Of a stretch of 64,000 nt of DNA, positions 24,939 to 33,218 are shown one piece after another. The notes below the pieces were generated by a model, which worked only from the letters and a program-made list of their open reading frames with translations, ran no database searches and was not told the origin of the DNA. The DNA is taken from NCBI GenBank assembly GCA_963777905.1, contig CAVZSM010000023.1, forward strand, positions 19,730 to 83,729. The letters run 5' to 3'. Both the position numbers and the translations under genes were made by a program. Every line of letters begins with the position of its first letter. Position 1 is the first letter of the stretch. This stretch comes from Trebonia sp963777905 (lineage in GTDB: Bacteria > Actinomycetota > Actinomycetes > Streptosporangiales > Streptosporangiaceae).

Positions 24939-25874
24939 ATGGACATCGGGTTCGGGGCGCCGATCGCGGGCGCGTGGGCGACGCCGCGCAACCTGACGGA
25001 GTTCGGCCAGCGGGCGGAACGACTCGGCTACCGGTCGCTGTGGACGTTCCAGCGGCTGCTGATCCCGGCCGGGTCGCGGATGGCGACGGTGTACCAGAGC
25101 GTGCTCGACCCGATGGTCTCGCTGGGATTTCTCGCCGCCGCCACGTCCTCGATCCGGCTCGGCGTCGCGGTGGTCAACCACCCGTTCGCCTCGCCGCTGC
25201 TGCTCGCCAAGCAGGCGGCGACCGTGGACGTGCTGTCCGGCGGCCGGCTCGACCTGGGCATCGGCAGCGGCTGGCTGCCAGAGGAGTTCACCGGGTCCGG
25301 AGCGTCGATGGCGCACCGGGGCCCGCGGACAGAGGAGTACCTCGCGGCGCTGCGCGCGCTGTGGACCGGTGACGCGGGTTTCACCGGCACCTATTACACG
25401 ATCCCGGCTGGCCGACAGGACCCGCCGCCCGTGCAGCAGCCGGGACCGCCGATCCTGCTCGGCGGCATGTCCCGGCCGGCGATGGAGCGGGCCGGGCGCA
25501 TCGCCGACGGATGGGTCACCGCGAGCAGCGCCGACCTGGCGCGGATCGCGGAGGCCGCGAAGATCGTCCAGGAGACCGCCGCTGCGGCAGGGCGCGCGCC
25601 GGTGCGGATCGTCTGCCGTGGAGTGGTCAGGGCCGGGAAGGAAGTGCGCTCTGAGTCGGGCCAGCGGCTCCTGCTGTCGGGCAGCTACCCGCAGATCCGC
25701 GCGGACGTCGCGTGGCTGGAGAGCTGCGGGGTGACCGAGGTGTTCTACGACCTGAACTGGGATCCGGCCGTGGGCGACCCGGCCGCCAAGGAAGGAGCGG
25801 CCGTGCTGCGAGCGAGCGAGGTGCTCGAGGAGCTGGCCCCCGGCGCCCCCGGCGCCCCTGGCGGCCGGCGATGA
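24939..25874 (+). CDS. LLM-class, probably F420-dependent oxidoreductase
   Basis: A 311-residue luciferase-like TIM barrel. Characteristic segments: FGQRAERLGYRSLWTF near the N-terminus, ATSSIRLGVAVVNHPFASPLLLAKQAATVDVLSGGR, LGIGSGWLPEEF and LLGGMSRPAMERAGRIADGW. Actinobacterial relatives use F420 or FMN; the substrate is unknown. A TAGGGT hexamer ends 6 nt before the ATG, so the mRNA may be leaderless. Its stop overlaps the start of the Gfo/Idh gene (ATGA), so the two are translated together. Confidence 0.88.
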   Translation: MDIGFGAPIAGAWATPRNLTEFGQRAERLGYRSLWTFQRLLIPAGSRMATVYQSVLDPMVSLGFLAAATSSIRLGVAVVNHPFASPLLLAKQAATVDVLSGGRLDLGIGSGWLPEEFTGSGASMAHRGPRTEEYLAALRALWTGDAGFTGTYYTIPAGRQDPPPVQQPGPPILLGGMSRPAMERAGRIADGWVTASSADLARIAEAAKIVQETAAAAGRAPVRIVCRGVVRAGKEVRSESGQRLLLSGSYPQIRADVAWLESCGVTEVFYDLNWDPAVGDPAAKEGAAVLRASEVLEELAPGAPGAPGGRR

Positions 25875-27706
25875 CCGACGTGCTGCGGATCGGGGTGCTG
25901 GGGACCGCGCGGATCGCGGGGAGCGCGCTGATCGAGCCCGCGCGGCTGGTGCGCTCGGTCGCGGTGACGGCGGTCGCGGCGCGGGACCCGGGCCGCGCGC
26001 AGACCTTCGGGCTGCAGCATGCGATTCCCGCGGCCTACGGGTCGTACGAGGAACTGCTCGCCGCCCCTGACGTCAACGCGGTCTACGTGCCGCTACCGAA
26101 CTCGCTGCACGCGCCGTGGACGCTGCGGGCGATCGACGCGGGCAAGCACGTGCTGTGCGAGAAGCCGTTCACGTCGAACGCCGCCGAGGCGCTGACGGTG
26201 GCAGCCGCGGCGGAGCGGTCAGGCCTGGTCGTGATGGAGGCGATGCACTACCGGTACCACCCGCTGGTGCGCCGGATGGCCGCGCTGCTGGCGGACGGCG
26301 CGATCGGGGTGCCGTCGCACGCGCAGGCGTGGACCCGCTGGCCGGTCGAGGATCCCGGCGACATCCGGTACGACTACGGGCTCGGCGGCGGCGCGCTGAT
26401 GGACGGCGGCTGCTACGCGATCGACTGCCTGCGGCTGGTCGGCTCGGCGGCCGACGCGGGCGACCCGTCGGTCCACGGGGCGGTCGCCGACCCGATGCCC
26501 GATCGCGTGACGGACCGGGCGACGGCGGCGCGAGTCGCGTTCGCCTCCGGCCTGACAGCCTGGTTCGAGTCCGCCTTTACCAGGGACGGGGAGTTCCTCG
26601 CCGACGTGCACGTCATCGGGTCCGAGGGAACGCTGCGGCTGCGGAACTTCATCCGGGCGCAGGAGGGACGGCTGATCGTGACCCGCGGCGGGTCTGTGGT
26701 GAGCGACGAGCGGGGCGGCGACCTGCCCGAGATAGGGAACCTCGGGGACACCGCGGGCGACACGACGTTCGCGTGGCAGCTGCGCGCGTTCGCCGCCGCG
26801 GCGCTCGACGGCGAGCCGTTCCCGACGACCGCGGCGAGCGCGGTGACCACCATGCGCCTGATCGACGACGCGTACCAGGCGGCGGGGCTGCCGATCCGCG
26901 AGTTACCGGCCGCTGCCGTCAAGGAGCACGCTGGCGACGAGCACGGGATCGTCGGTCATCGGCACGTGCCCGCAGCCGGGCAGCGGCACGAAGCGCGCGT
27001 GCGGCAGCCGCCGCATCGCGACGCGGGCCTGGCTGGGCGGCAGCATTCGGTCCCTGGTGCCCCAGCCGATGGTCACCGGGACGCCGACCGGGATAGTGTC
27101 CGTGAAGGTCTCGCGGTCGGCGAGGATCGCGTAGACCGCGTCCCTGGCCCGCAGGAAGGCCAGCGCGTCGGCCGTCGCGTGTTCCGGGGTGATGTTCGAC
27201 GGCCGGGCGACGAACGCGGCCTGGGTGAGGCCGCAGGTGAGCGGGATGCGCGCCAGCGCCAGGACCAGCGGGCGGGCGCCAGCGCCCGCCCCCTGCGCGA
27301 ACCTGAAGGCCGCCCTCGCGTAGCCGTACTGCCACGGGTTCGCCCAGAACCCGGCCGGCGACAGGGTGGTGACGGTCGCGGCCCTGCCGCGCGCCCCGGC
27401 CGCCAGCGCGAGCGCGCCGCCCAGCGAGTTGCCCGCGACGTGCGGGCGATCCAGGCCGAGCGTGTCGAAGAAGGCGACAATCTCATCGGCGATGCCGCGG
27501 ATCGCCGCCCGGCCCTCGGTCCGCAGTGGCGGCGAGTCGCCGTGGCCGGGCAAGTCCACCATGATGACGGTGCGATGCGGCGTCAGCAGGTCGAGGACTG
27601 GCTGCCACGCCTGCCTCCGGTGCCCCACGCCGTGCAGCAGCACCAGCGCCGGCCCGGTCCCGTGCCGTTCGTAGGCCAGGCCCCGGGCCAGTGCGACGCC
27701 TCCTGA
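25871..27706 (+). CDS. Gfo/Idh/MocA oxidoreductase with an overlong open C-terminal end
   Basis: The first ~345 residues are a normal NAD(P)-dependent oxidoreductase. The Rossmann motif is GVLGTARIAGSALIEPA, then YGSYEELLAAPDVNAVYVPLPN and the catalytic-lysine motif GKHVLCEKPFTSNA (EKP). A C-terminal alpha/beta domain ends near MRLIDDAYQAAGLPIRE (about 26905). The usual enzyme would stop there. Here the frame stays open for about 270 further residues directly opposite the alpha/beta hydrolase gene, and that tail has no recognisable domain. Loss of the natural stop is the likeliest explanation; the functional protein is the first part. Confidence 0.75.
   Translation: MTDVLRIGVLGTARIAGSALIEPARLVRSVAVTAVAARDPGRAQTFGLQHAIPAAYGSYEELLAAPDVNAVYVPLPNSLHAPWTLRAIDAGKHVLCEKPFTSNAAEALTVAAAAERSGLVVMEAMHYRYHPLVRRMAALLADGAIGVPSHAQAWTRWPVEDPGDIRYDYGLGGGALMDGGCYAIDCLRLVGSAADAGDPSVHGAVADPMPDRVTDRATAARVAFASGLTAWFESAFTRDGEFLADVHVIGSEGTLRLRNFIRAQEGRLIVTRGGSVVSDERGGDLPEIGNLGDTAGDTTFAWQLRAFAAAALDGEPFPTTAASAVTTMRLIDDAYQAAGLPIRELPAAAVKEHAGDEHGIVGHRHVPAAGQRHEARVRQPPHRDAGLAGRQHSVPGAPADGHRDADRDSVREGLAVGEDRVDRVPGPQEGQRVGRRVFRGDVRRPGDERGLGEAAGERDARQRQDQRAGASARPLREPEGRPRVAVLPRVRPEPGRRQGGDGRGPAARPGRQRERAAQRVARDVRAIQAERVEEGDNLIGDAADRRPALGPQWRRVAVAGQVHHDDGAMRRQQVEDWLPRLPPVPHAVQQHQRRPGPVPFVGQAPGQCDAS
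26903..27691 (-). CDS. Alpha/beta-fold hydrolase
   Basis: About 262 residues. The oxyanion region is LVLLHGVGHRRQAWQ, the nucleophile elbow GNSLGGALAL (Ser at about residue 83), then PVTIGWGTRDRMLPP with the acid residue and GCGHVPMTDDP with the catalytic His. The substrate is unknown. The start is debatable. A perfect AGGAGG (27699-27704, minus strand) stands 7 nt before a CTG at 27691, right at the domain edge. The nearest in-frame GTG (27754) lies inside the large palindrome and would add 21 residues that have no counterpart in this family. It ends at TAA 26903-26905. Confidence 0.8.
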   Translation of the reverse strand: MARGLAYERHGTGPALVLLHGVGHRRQAWQPVLDLLTPHRTVIMVDLPGHGDSPPLRTEGRAAIRGIADEIVAFFDTLGLDRPHVAGNSLGGALALAAGARGRAATVTTLSPAGFWANPWQYGYARAAFRFAQGAGAGARPLVLALARIPLTCGLTQAAFVARPSNITPEHATADALAFLRARDAVYAILADRETFTDTIPVGVPVTIGWGTRDRMLPPSQARVAMRRLPHARFVPLPGCGHVPMTDDPVLVASVLLDGSGR

Positions 27707-27763
27707 ATTGGCGGTGTGGCCCACAGGTGCGAATCTATTGTCGGTGTGGGCCACACCGCCAAT
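27707..27763. promoter_or_regulatory. Perfect 17-bp inverted repeat upstream of the hydrolase gene
   Basis: Arms 27707-27723 (ATTGGCGGTGTGGCCCA) and 27747-27763 are exact reverse complements, 23 nt apart. A near-copy of the left arm is also present as a direct repeat at 27737-27755 (2 mismatches in 19), so the GGTGTGG core occurs repeatedly. Position just before the hydrolase start suggests an operator; a stable RNA hairpin at the 5' end of the message is the alternative. Confidence 0.6.
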
Positions 27764-27875
27764 AGGCGATCGTTACGCGGCGGGCAGTGCGACGGTCGAG
27801 GGACGGGTGGGGTCAAAGAGGTGCGGGGCTTGAGGCGGACGAGCGACCCCGGGCGGGTGATTGGCACGAGGCGAG

Positions 27876-27899
27876 GGCGCGAAGGCGCGGGTTCGCGCC
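27876..27899 (-). terminator. Hairpin behind the LuxR-type regulator gene
   Basis: GGCGCGAA (27876-27883) and TTCGCGCC (27892-27899) pair perfectly around an 8-nt loop, immediately after the regulator's stop codon. No U-run follows, which is common in actinomycetes. Confidence 0.4.
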
Positions 27900-27900
27900 G

Positions 27901-30843
27901 TTAGAGGCCTTCGCGGTGGGCGATGGCGGCGGCTTCCGTGCGGCTGGCGGCGCCTAGCTTGCCCAGGATGTTGGAGACGTGCACGCTGGCGGTCTTCGGG
28001 GCGATGAACAGCTCGGTGCCGATCTCCCTGTTCGACAGGCCGCGGGCCAGCAGGCGGAGCACCTCGCTTTCGCGGTCCGTCAGGGCGGCGACTGGTCCGG
28101 CGGCGCTGCGCGTGCTCCTGGCGGGACCCACGTCGAGGCGGGCGCGGCGGGCCAGGTCGTCAAGCGCCGCGGCGAGCGGCACGGCGCGCAGCCGGGCGGC
28201 GGTCTCGGCCGCCGAGCGCCACGCCGTGGCGGCGTCCTCGCGGCGGCCGGCCGCCGCGAGCGACTCGGCGAGCCGCCACTGGGCCCGCGCGGTCTCGTAC
28301 ACGTACCCGGGGCCGAACGCGTCGAGCACCGCCTCCCAGGCGGCGGGCGCGTTGCAGCCGCGGGCCCGTTCGTATTCCGCGAGGCAGCGGGCCAGGCAGC
28401 CGCGGCCCTCAGGGCCGAGCCTCGCCTTGGGCCTGGCCGGGTAGCTGGCGCCTTCGCGGGCCAGGCCGACCAGCGCCTCGGCGGCGGCGACCTCCGCCGC
28501 CGCGCCGTCGAGGTCGCCCGCGGCCCGCATTCCGCAGGCCCGGTCGGCGTGCGCGCCGATCGCGACGGCCGCCACCCGCAGCACCGACGGGCTGTGCGAC
28601 GGCCACGAGTCGGCGCTGATCGCGGCTTGCGCGTGCGCCACCGCGAGCTCGGTGTCGCCGCGCCACAGCGCTTGTTCGGCGAGCAGCCCGCGCCCGATGT
28701 AGCCGACCGTGAGGTCGTCCCAGAACGGCTCAAGCCAGGTCTGCCGCTCGGCGGCGGTCGCGCTACCCCTGGCCACGTCGAGGAACAGGGCCATCGCCGA
28801 GAGCACCGCCTCCGGCTCGCTGGTGACCCGGACGGGGAAGCCGTCAGCGAGCTCCTGCGCGTGGTCCCACTCGCCGAGGGCGTAGTGCGCCTGGAAGTGC
28901 AGATGCTGCAGGTCCATGCCGAACGGCGCCAGCCCGAGCCCCTCTTCCTCCGAGCGCAGCACGCCCACGTGCGCGACACGGGCCGCGTCATGCAGCTCGC
29001 CGCGGATCAGGTGCTCGTGCGCCAGGTTGAACGCGGCGCGCAGCTCCACGCCGAGCACCCGGGCCGCGGCCGCCTGCTCGAACGCCGCGGTGAACATGCC
29101 GATCGCCTCGTCGGTGTTGCCCGCCCTGTTGCTCAGCTGGCCGATCGTGACCAGCGCGTCCGCCTCGACGGACCGCGCGCCCGACTCTCCCGCGACCTCG
29201 CGGGCCCGCCGCGCCCAGTCCAGCGCCTCGCCGTCGTCGTGAGCCACCATCAGCGCGATCGCGTACGTCGCCATCGCCCGCGCCAGGTACCAGGTCGCCG
29301 GGTCGTGCGGCGTCTCGTGCACCGTGTCCCTGGCGACCGTGAGCGCCTCGGCGAACCACTCCCTGTTCTCGCTCTGCAGCAGGTAGTAGGCGAGCCGCTC
29401 CCCGATCCGGCTGAGCAGGCTGGGGTCGTCGTCGATGACGGCACCCGGCCGCTCGGCCTGTCCGGCGAGCAGGGTGCGGATCCGCCGCAGCAGGTGCACC
29501 GCGCGCGGCACGTCGCCGCTCGCCGCCGCGGCGAGCGCGGACCGCAGGCCCAGCTTGCCTCGGCTCATCCCGGCCAGCAGCTCCGCGTCCGGCACCCGGT
29601 CCCACAGCGCGAGCGCCTGGTCGTAGTGCTGGTGCGCCTCGGCAGGCGCGCCGATCCGGTGCGCCTCCTCCCCGGCGCGGATCGACGCGGTGAACGCGCC
29701 GGGCACGTCGTGGCTGGCCAGGCTGTGGTGGGCGAGCTCGGCCGCCGCGCCTGGCACGCCGGACAGCAGCGCGGCGAGCCGCGCGTGCAGCCGGGTCCGC
29801 TCCCCGGGCAGCAGGTCGTTGTACACCGCCTCGCGCAGCAGCGCGTGCCGGAAGGCGTAGCCGTCCGCGCCGTCGGGGACGAGCAGCTGGTGCGCGACCG
29901 CCTCGCGCACCGCCTCGTCGTAGCGGCCCTCGGGCAGCGCGGCCGCGGCCCGGACCAGGTCGTCGGACGCGCGCCGGCCGGCCACCGCCGCCGCGCGCAG
30001 CACCAGCTGGGCCGCGTCGGACACCAGCTCCACCCGGGACATGAGCAACGCGGCGAGCCCGGACGGCAGCGCGCCCGACGGTCCTGACGCCGTGGTGGCG
30101 GCGAGCAGTTCCTCGGCGTAGTACGCGTTGCCCTCGGCCCGCTCCACGATGTGGTTGAGGGCGGCGGCCGGGAGACGGCTGCGCCCGTTCCGGATGGAGG
30201 AAAGATGCTCAGCCAGCGCGGACGGGGGCAGCGGGCCGAGCTCTACCTGCACTACCGACGGCAGCCTTCGCAGGTCAGCCAGCACCGGCCGGAGCGGGTG
30301 GCGGCGGTACAGGTCGTCGGTACGGTACGTGCCGATCATGGCGACGGCCTCGCGGTGCAGCATGCGGAGCAGGAACGTGACCAGGTCGCGGGTGGTGGCG
30401 TCGGCCCAGTGCAGGTCCTCGAGGATGAGCAGCACCGGGGCCTCGTCCGACAGCTCGGCGAGCAGGCCCAGCATCGCGCCGAACATCTGCTGTTTCGTCA
30501 GCCCGGACCAGTCGGACTCCCGGTCATAGCCGCCGTCGCCGTCGGGCAGCAGCATCGCGAGGACCGGGCGGGTCTTGACCGCCGCCTCGAGGTCAGGCGA
30601 GGCGGTGCGCAGCGCGTCCGCGAACGGCAGGTACGGCACGCTGTCGCCGATCTCCGCGCACTGGCCGGTGAGCACGGTGAAACCCCGGCTCGCGGCGCTG
30701 GCCGCCACCTCGGCGACCAGGCGCGACTTACCGACCCCCGCGTCGCCGCTGACCAGCGCGGCGACCGCATGGCCCGCCGCCGCCTCGTCCAGCAGGTTCG
30801 CCAGCCGGGCGAGCTCGGCGGCGCGGCCGACTAGTGTCGCCAT
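27901..30843 (-). CDS. Large ATP-binding LuxR-family regulator (LAL/MalT-like)
   Basis: A 980-residue regulator. An N-terminal AAA-type ATPase domain has Walker A SGDAGVGKSRL (about residue 33) and Walker B LLILEDLHWADA (about 140). A long helical TPR-like middle (about 400-870) probably senses a partner or ligand. The C-terminal LuxR helix-turn-helix reads LTDRESEVLRLLARGLSNRE and AAPKTASVHV-like follow-up (about 915-975). The ATG at 30843 precedes the ATLVGRAAEL opening; the frame is open farther upstream only as antisense of msrB. Such proteins activate pathway or catabolic genes. Divergent from msrB by 54 nt. Confidence 0.9.
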   Translation of the reverse strand: MATLVGRAAELARLANLLDEAAAGHAVAALVSGDAGVGKSRLVAEVAASAASRGFTVLTGQCAEIGDSVPYLPFADALRTASPDLEAAVKTRPVLAMLLPDGDGGYDRESDWSGLTKQQMFGAMLGLLAELSDEAPVLLILEDLHWADATTRDLVTFLLRMLHREAVAMIGTYRTDDLYRRHPLRPVLADLRRLPSVVQVELGPLPPSALAEHLSSIRNGRSRLPAAALNHIVERAEGNAYYAEELLAATTASGPSGALPSGLAALLMSRVELVSDAAQLVLRAAAVAGRRASDDLVRAAAALPEGRYDEAVREAVAHQLLVPDGADGYAFRHALLREAVYNDLLPGERTRLHARLAALLSGVPGAAAELAHHSLASHDVPGAFTASIRAGEEAHRIGAPAEAHQHYDQALALWDRVPDAELLAGMSRGKLGLRSALAAAASGDVPRAVHLLRRIRTLLAGQAERPGAVIDDDPSLLSRIGERLAYYLLQSENREWFAEALTVARDTVHETPHDPATWYLARAMATYAIALMVAHDDGEALDWARRAREVAGESGARSVEADALVTIGQLSNRAGNTDEAIGMFTAAFEQAAAARVLGVELRAAFNLAHEHLIRGELHDAARVAHVGVLRSEEEGLGLAPFGMDLQHLHFQAHYALGEWDHAQELADGFPVRVTSEPEAVLSAMALFLDVARGSATAAERQTWLEPFWDDLTVGYIGRGLLAEQALWRGDTELAVAHAQAAISADSWPSHSPSVLRVAAVAIGAHADRACGMRAAGDLDGAAAEVAAAEALVGLAREGASYPARPKARLGPEGRGCLARCLAEYERARGCNAPAAWEAVLDAFGPGYVYETARAQWRLAESLAAAGRREDAATAWRSAAETAARLRAVPLAAALDDLARRARLDVGPARSTRSAAGPVAALTDRESEVLRLLARGLSNREIGTELFIAPKTASVHVSNILGKLGAASRTEAAAIAHREGL

Positions 30844-30897
30844 GTCTCTATTATCCGTGCTGCACCGACATTCCGCCGAATCAATTAACCTCGCAGT

Positions 30898-31311
30898 ATG
30901 GAGAAGGTGAGCCGGACAGATGCGCAGTGGCGCGAGCAGCTCACGCCCGAGGAGTACCGGGTGCTGCGGCAGGCGGGAACCGAGGCGCCGTTCGCCGGTG
31001 AGTACACCGACACCGAGACGACCGGGGTCTACCGGTGCCGGGCGTGCGGGGCGGAGCTGTTCCGTTCTGACGCCAAGTTCGAGTCGCATTGCGGGTGGCC
31101 GTCGTTCTACCAGCCGACGTCGTCCGACGCCGTCACGCTGATCGAGGACAGGGCCCACGGGATGATCCGGGTCGAGGCGCGGTGCGCGCGGTGCGATTCG
31201 CACCTCGGGCACGTGTTCACCGGTGAGGGGTACCAGACGCCGACCGACGAGCGGTGGTGCATCAACTCGATCTCGATGACCCTCGAGCCTGTCGAGCCGG
31301 CGGAGTCGTAG
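30898..31311 (+). CDS. msrB: Peptide-methionine (R)-S-oxide reductase
   Basis: A 137-residue cytoplasmic enzyme that repairs R-methionine sulfoxide in proteins. The structural zinc is held by CRACG (about residue 48) and CARCD (about 97). HCGWPSFYQP, HLGHVFTGEG and the catalytic cysteine in RWCINS (about residue 121) are all present. No MsrA neighbours it. TAACCT ends 6 nt before the ATG, so transcription and translation probably start at the same place. Its last 50 nt overlap the convergent MFS gene. Confidence 0.95.
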   Translation: MEKVSRTDAQWREQLTPEEYRVLRQAGTEAPFAGEYTDTETTGVYRCRACGAELFRSDAKFESHCGWPSFYQPTSSDAVTLIEDRAHGMIRVEARCARCDSHLGHVFTGEGYQTPTDERWCINSISMTLEPVEPAES

Positions 31312-32797
31312 GCGCGGTCTCAGGCGCCACGGCGCCTCCCGCGCCTCCGGTGCCCGCGGTGCCCGCGGTGCCCGCGGTGCCCGCGGTGTTCGCCAGCGCC
31401 GCGGCCCGCGACGGGCCGGACAGCGCCGGGATCACCGCGGTCAGCGCCACCGCGCCAGCGACGAGGAGCGCGAACCTGATCCCGTGCATGAACGTCGCGG
31501 GCGAGGCGTAGCTGCCATGGGCGGTGAAGACCGCGGCGAGGACCGCGACCCCGAACAGGCCGCCGGCCTCCCGCAGCGTGTTGTTCGCGCCGGCCGCCAC
31601 TCCGGAGTCGGCAAGCGGCACGGAGCCGACCGCGGCGTTCGCCAGCGTCGGGAAGACGAACGAGATGCCGATGCCTGCCACGATGAACGGAAGGACGAGC
31701 GCGGCGTAGCCGACGCCGGCCCGTACGGTCAGCGCGAGCCAGAGGTAGCCGCCGCCCATCAGCAGCAGGCCGCCGGTCATGATCGGACGGGTGCCGACCC
31801 GGTCGGACGCGAGGCCGCCGAGCGGGGCGAAGATCATCGGCATCATGGTGAACACCAGCATCCGGATCCCGGACGCCAGCGGCGAATAGCCCATGCCGAC
31901 CTGGAGCATCTGCGCGATCCAGAACACCGAGCCGATGAGCGCGAACGAGAACGGGAAGGCCACCGCGCCGGCGGCGGAGAACGCGCGCCTGCGGAAGTAC
32001 TCGACCGGCATCATCGGCACCGGGGCCCTGCGCTCCCAGAACACGAAGGCGGCGACCAGGACCGCGCCGACGATCAGGGCGCCGGTCACTTCCCCGCTGC
32101 CCCACCCCGTTGACGGCGCCCTGACCGGCGCCCAGACGAGCGCGAACAGCCCCCCGATGATCAGCGGCAGGCCAACGAGGTCCAGCCGTGGCCGCGGCCC
32201 CCTGCTCTCGGTCAGCAGGACCGCCGAGGCCACCGCGGACACCACGCCGACGGGCACGTTGATCCAGAAGATCCACTGCCAGTCGATGCCCTGGATGATC
32301 GCGCCGCCAAGCAGCGGCGCGGTGGCGACCCCGAGACCGGTGATGCCGCCCCAGATCCCGATCGCGGTGCCCCGCTTCTCCGCCGGGAACGCCTCGCTGA
32401 TCAGGGTGAGCGAGACAGGCAGCACGATGGCCGCGCCCGCGCCCTGCACGGTCCGCGCCGCGATCAGCGCGCCCGCGCTGCTCGCGGTCGCGCACGCGAT
32501 GGACGCCGCGGTGAACACCGCGAGGCCGATGACGTAGAGCCTCCTGCGCCCGAACCGGTCGCCGAGCGCGGCGCCGGTGAGCATCAGGGAGGCGAACGCG
32601 AGGTTGTAAGCGTTGATCGTCCACTCCAGGTCGGACAGGCTCGCGCCCAGGTGGGCGCGGAGCGACGGCAGGGCCGTCGAGACGACCACGACGTCGAGGG
32701 AGGTGACGAAGGCGCCGACCGACGCCAGGATCAGCGTCGCGGCGACCCGCGGCCGGGCGGTCGGGGCGGGACGTTCTGTCGTGTTCAGCAAGGCCAT
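31262..32797 (-). CDS. DHA2-family (EmrB/QacA) MFS drug exporter
   Basis: A 511-residue proton-coupled exporter with about 14 hydrophobic segments. Family motifs: LDVVVVSTALPSLRAHLG in TM1, GDRFGRRRLYVIG in loop 2-3 (motif A) and ARTVQGAGAAIVLPVSLTL (motif C-like region). The C-terminus ends in a low-complexity tail with repeated Thr-Ala-Gly units, encoded by a 9-bp tandem repeat (31348-31383), and overlaps msrB by 50 nt. It is divergent from an ArsR-type regulator gene, the usual layout for a substrate-induced pump. Confidence 0.9.
   Translation of the reverse strand: MALLNTTERPAPTARPRVAATLILASVGAFVTSLDVVVVSTALPSLRAHLGASLSDLEWTINAYNLAFASLMLTGAALGDRFGRRRLYVIGLAVFTAASIACATASSAGALIAARTVQGAGAAIVLPVSLTLISEAFPAEKRGTAIGIWGGITGLGVATAPLLGGAIIQGIDWQWIFWINVPVGVVSAVASAVLLTESRGPRPRLDLVGLPLIIGGLFALVWAPVRAPSTGWGSGEVTGALIVGAVLVAAFVFWERRAPVPMMPVEYFRRRAFSAAGAVAFPFSFALIGSVFWIAQMLQVGMGYSPLASGIRMLVFTMMPMIFAPLGGLASDRVGTRPIMTGGLLLMGGGYLWLALTVRAGVGYAALVLPFIVAGIGISFVFPTLANAAVGSVPLADSGVAAGANNTLREAGGLFGVAVLAAVFTAHGSYASPATFMHGIRFALLVAGAVALTAVIPALSGPSRAAALANTAGTAGTAGTAGTGGAGGAVAPETAPTTPPARQARGSSRSS
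31348..31392. repeat. 9-bp tandem repeat in the MFS exporter 3' end
   Basis: Four exact copies of CGGTGCCCG (31348-31383) are followed by a degenerate fifth (CGGTGTTCG). They encode the Thr-Ala-Gly repeats of the transporter's tail, so copy-number changes would stay in frame. Confidence 0.8.
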
Positions 32798-32820
32798 GTC
32801 TCCGTTCGGTCACGCCGATA

Positions 32821-32838
32821 TTCAGCTAATTGGCTGAA
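32821..32838. promoter_or_regulatory. Putative ArsR-family operator
   Basis: TTCAGC and GCTGAA form perfect arms around a TAATTG centre, an 18-bp site of the size and AT-rich centre typical of ArsR repressors. It lies between the divergent MFS exporter and ArsR starts and could control both. Confidence 0.6.
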
Positions 32839-32867
32839 CATTGGCTGTGCCGGTAATATTTCGTCAC

Positions 32868-33218
32868 ATGGCTGAACGTTCTGCGGATGCCGATCCCACG
32901 GCGGACGTCCTCGACCTGACCTACGCCGCACTGGCCAGCCCGACCAGGAGGGCCATCCTCGGGCTGCTGCGGGACGACCAGGCGCGGGTCACCGACATCG
33001 CTCGGGTGTTCCCCGCGTCGCTGGCCACGGTCTCCAAGCACATCCAGGTCCTCGAGCGGGCCGGGCTGGTCCGCCGCGAGGTGCGCGGCCGCGACCACTA
33101 CCTGCGCGCCGACCCGGCTAACCTGGACGCGGCGGAAGAGTGGATCGCCGAGTACACCAGCTTCTGGGAGCGCAGCGCGGACGCCCTCGCCCAGCACGTC
33201 GAAGGGGATGCCCGATGA
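32868..33218 (+). CDS. ArsR-family winged-helix regulator
   Basis: A 116-residue repressor. The winged-helix core reads YAALASPTRRAILGLLRDD, then ARVFPASLATVSKHIQVLERAGLV as recognition helix and REVRGRDHYLRAD as wing. No metal-binding cysteines are visible, so it belongs to the non-metal subgroup often paired with SRPBCC proteins. ATG at 32868; TAATAT lies 8 nt upstream. The stop overlaps the SRPBCC gene start (ATGA). Confidence 0.88.
   Translation: MAERSADADPTADVLDLTYAALASPTRRAILGLLRDDQARVTDIARVFPASLATVSKHIQVLERAGLVRREVRGRDHYLRADPANLDAAEEWIAEYTSFWERSADALAQHVEGDAR

Noticed and set aside
30844..31212. N-terminal extension of the LuxR-type regulator
   Set aside because: The 123 extra codons are antisense to msrB; the ATPase domain starts right after the ATG at 30843.
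31348..31392. Possible CRISPR-like array
   Set aside because: Units are 9 bp with no spacers and lie in a coding frame; this is a simple tandem repeat.
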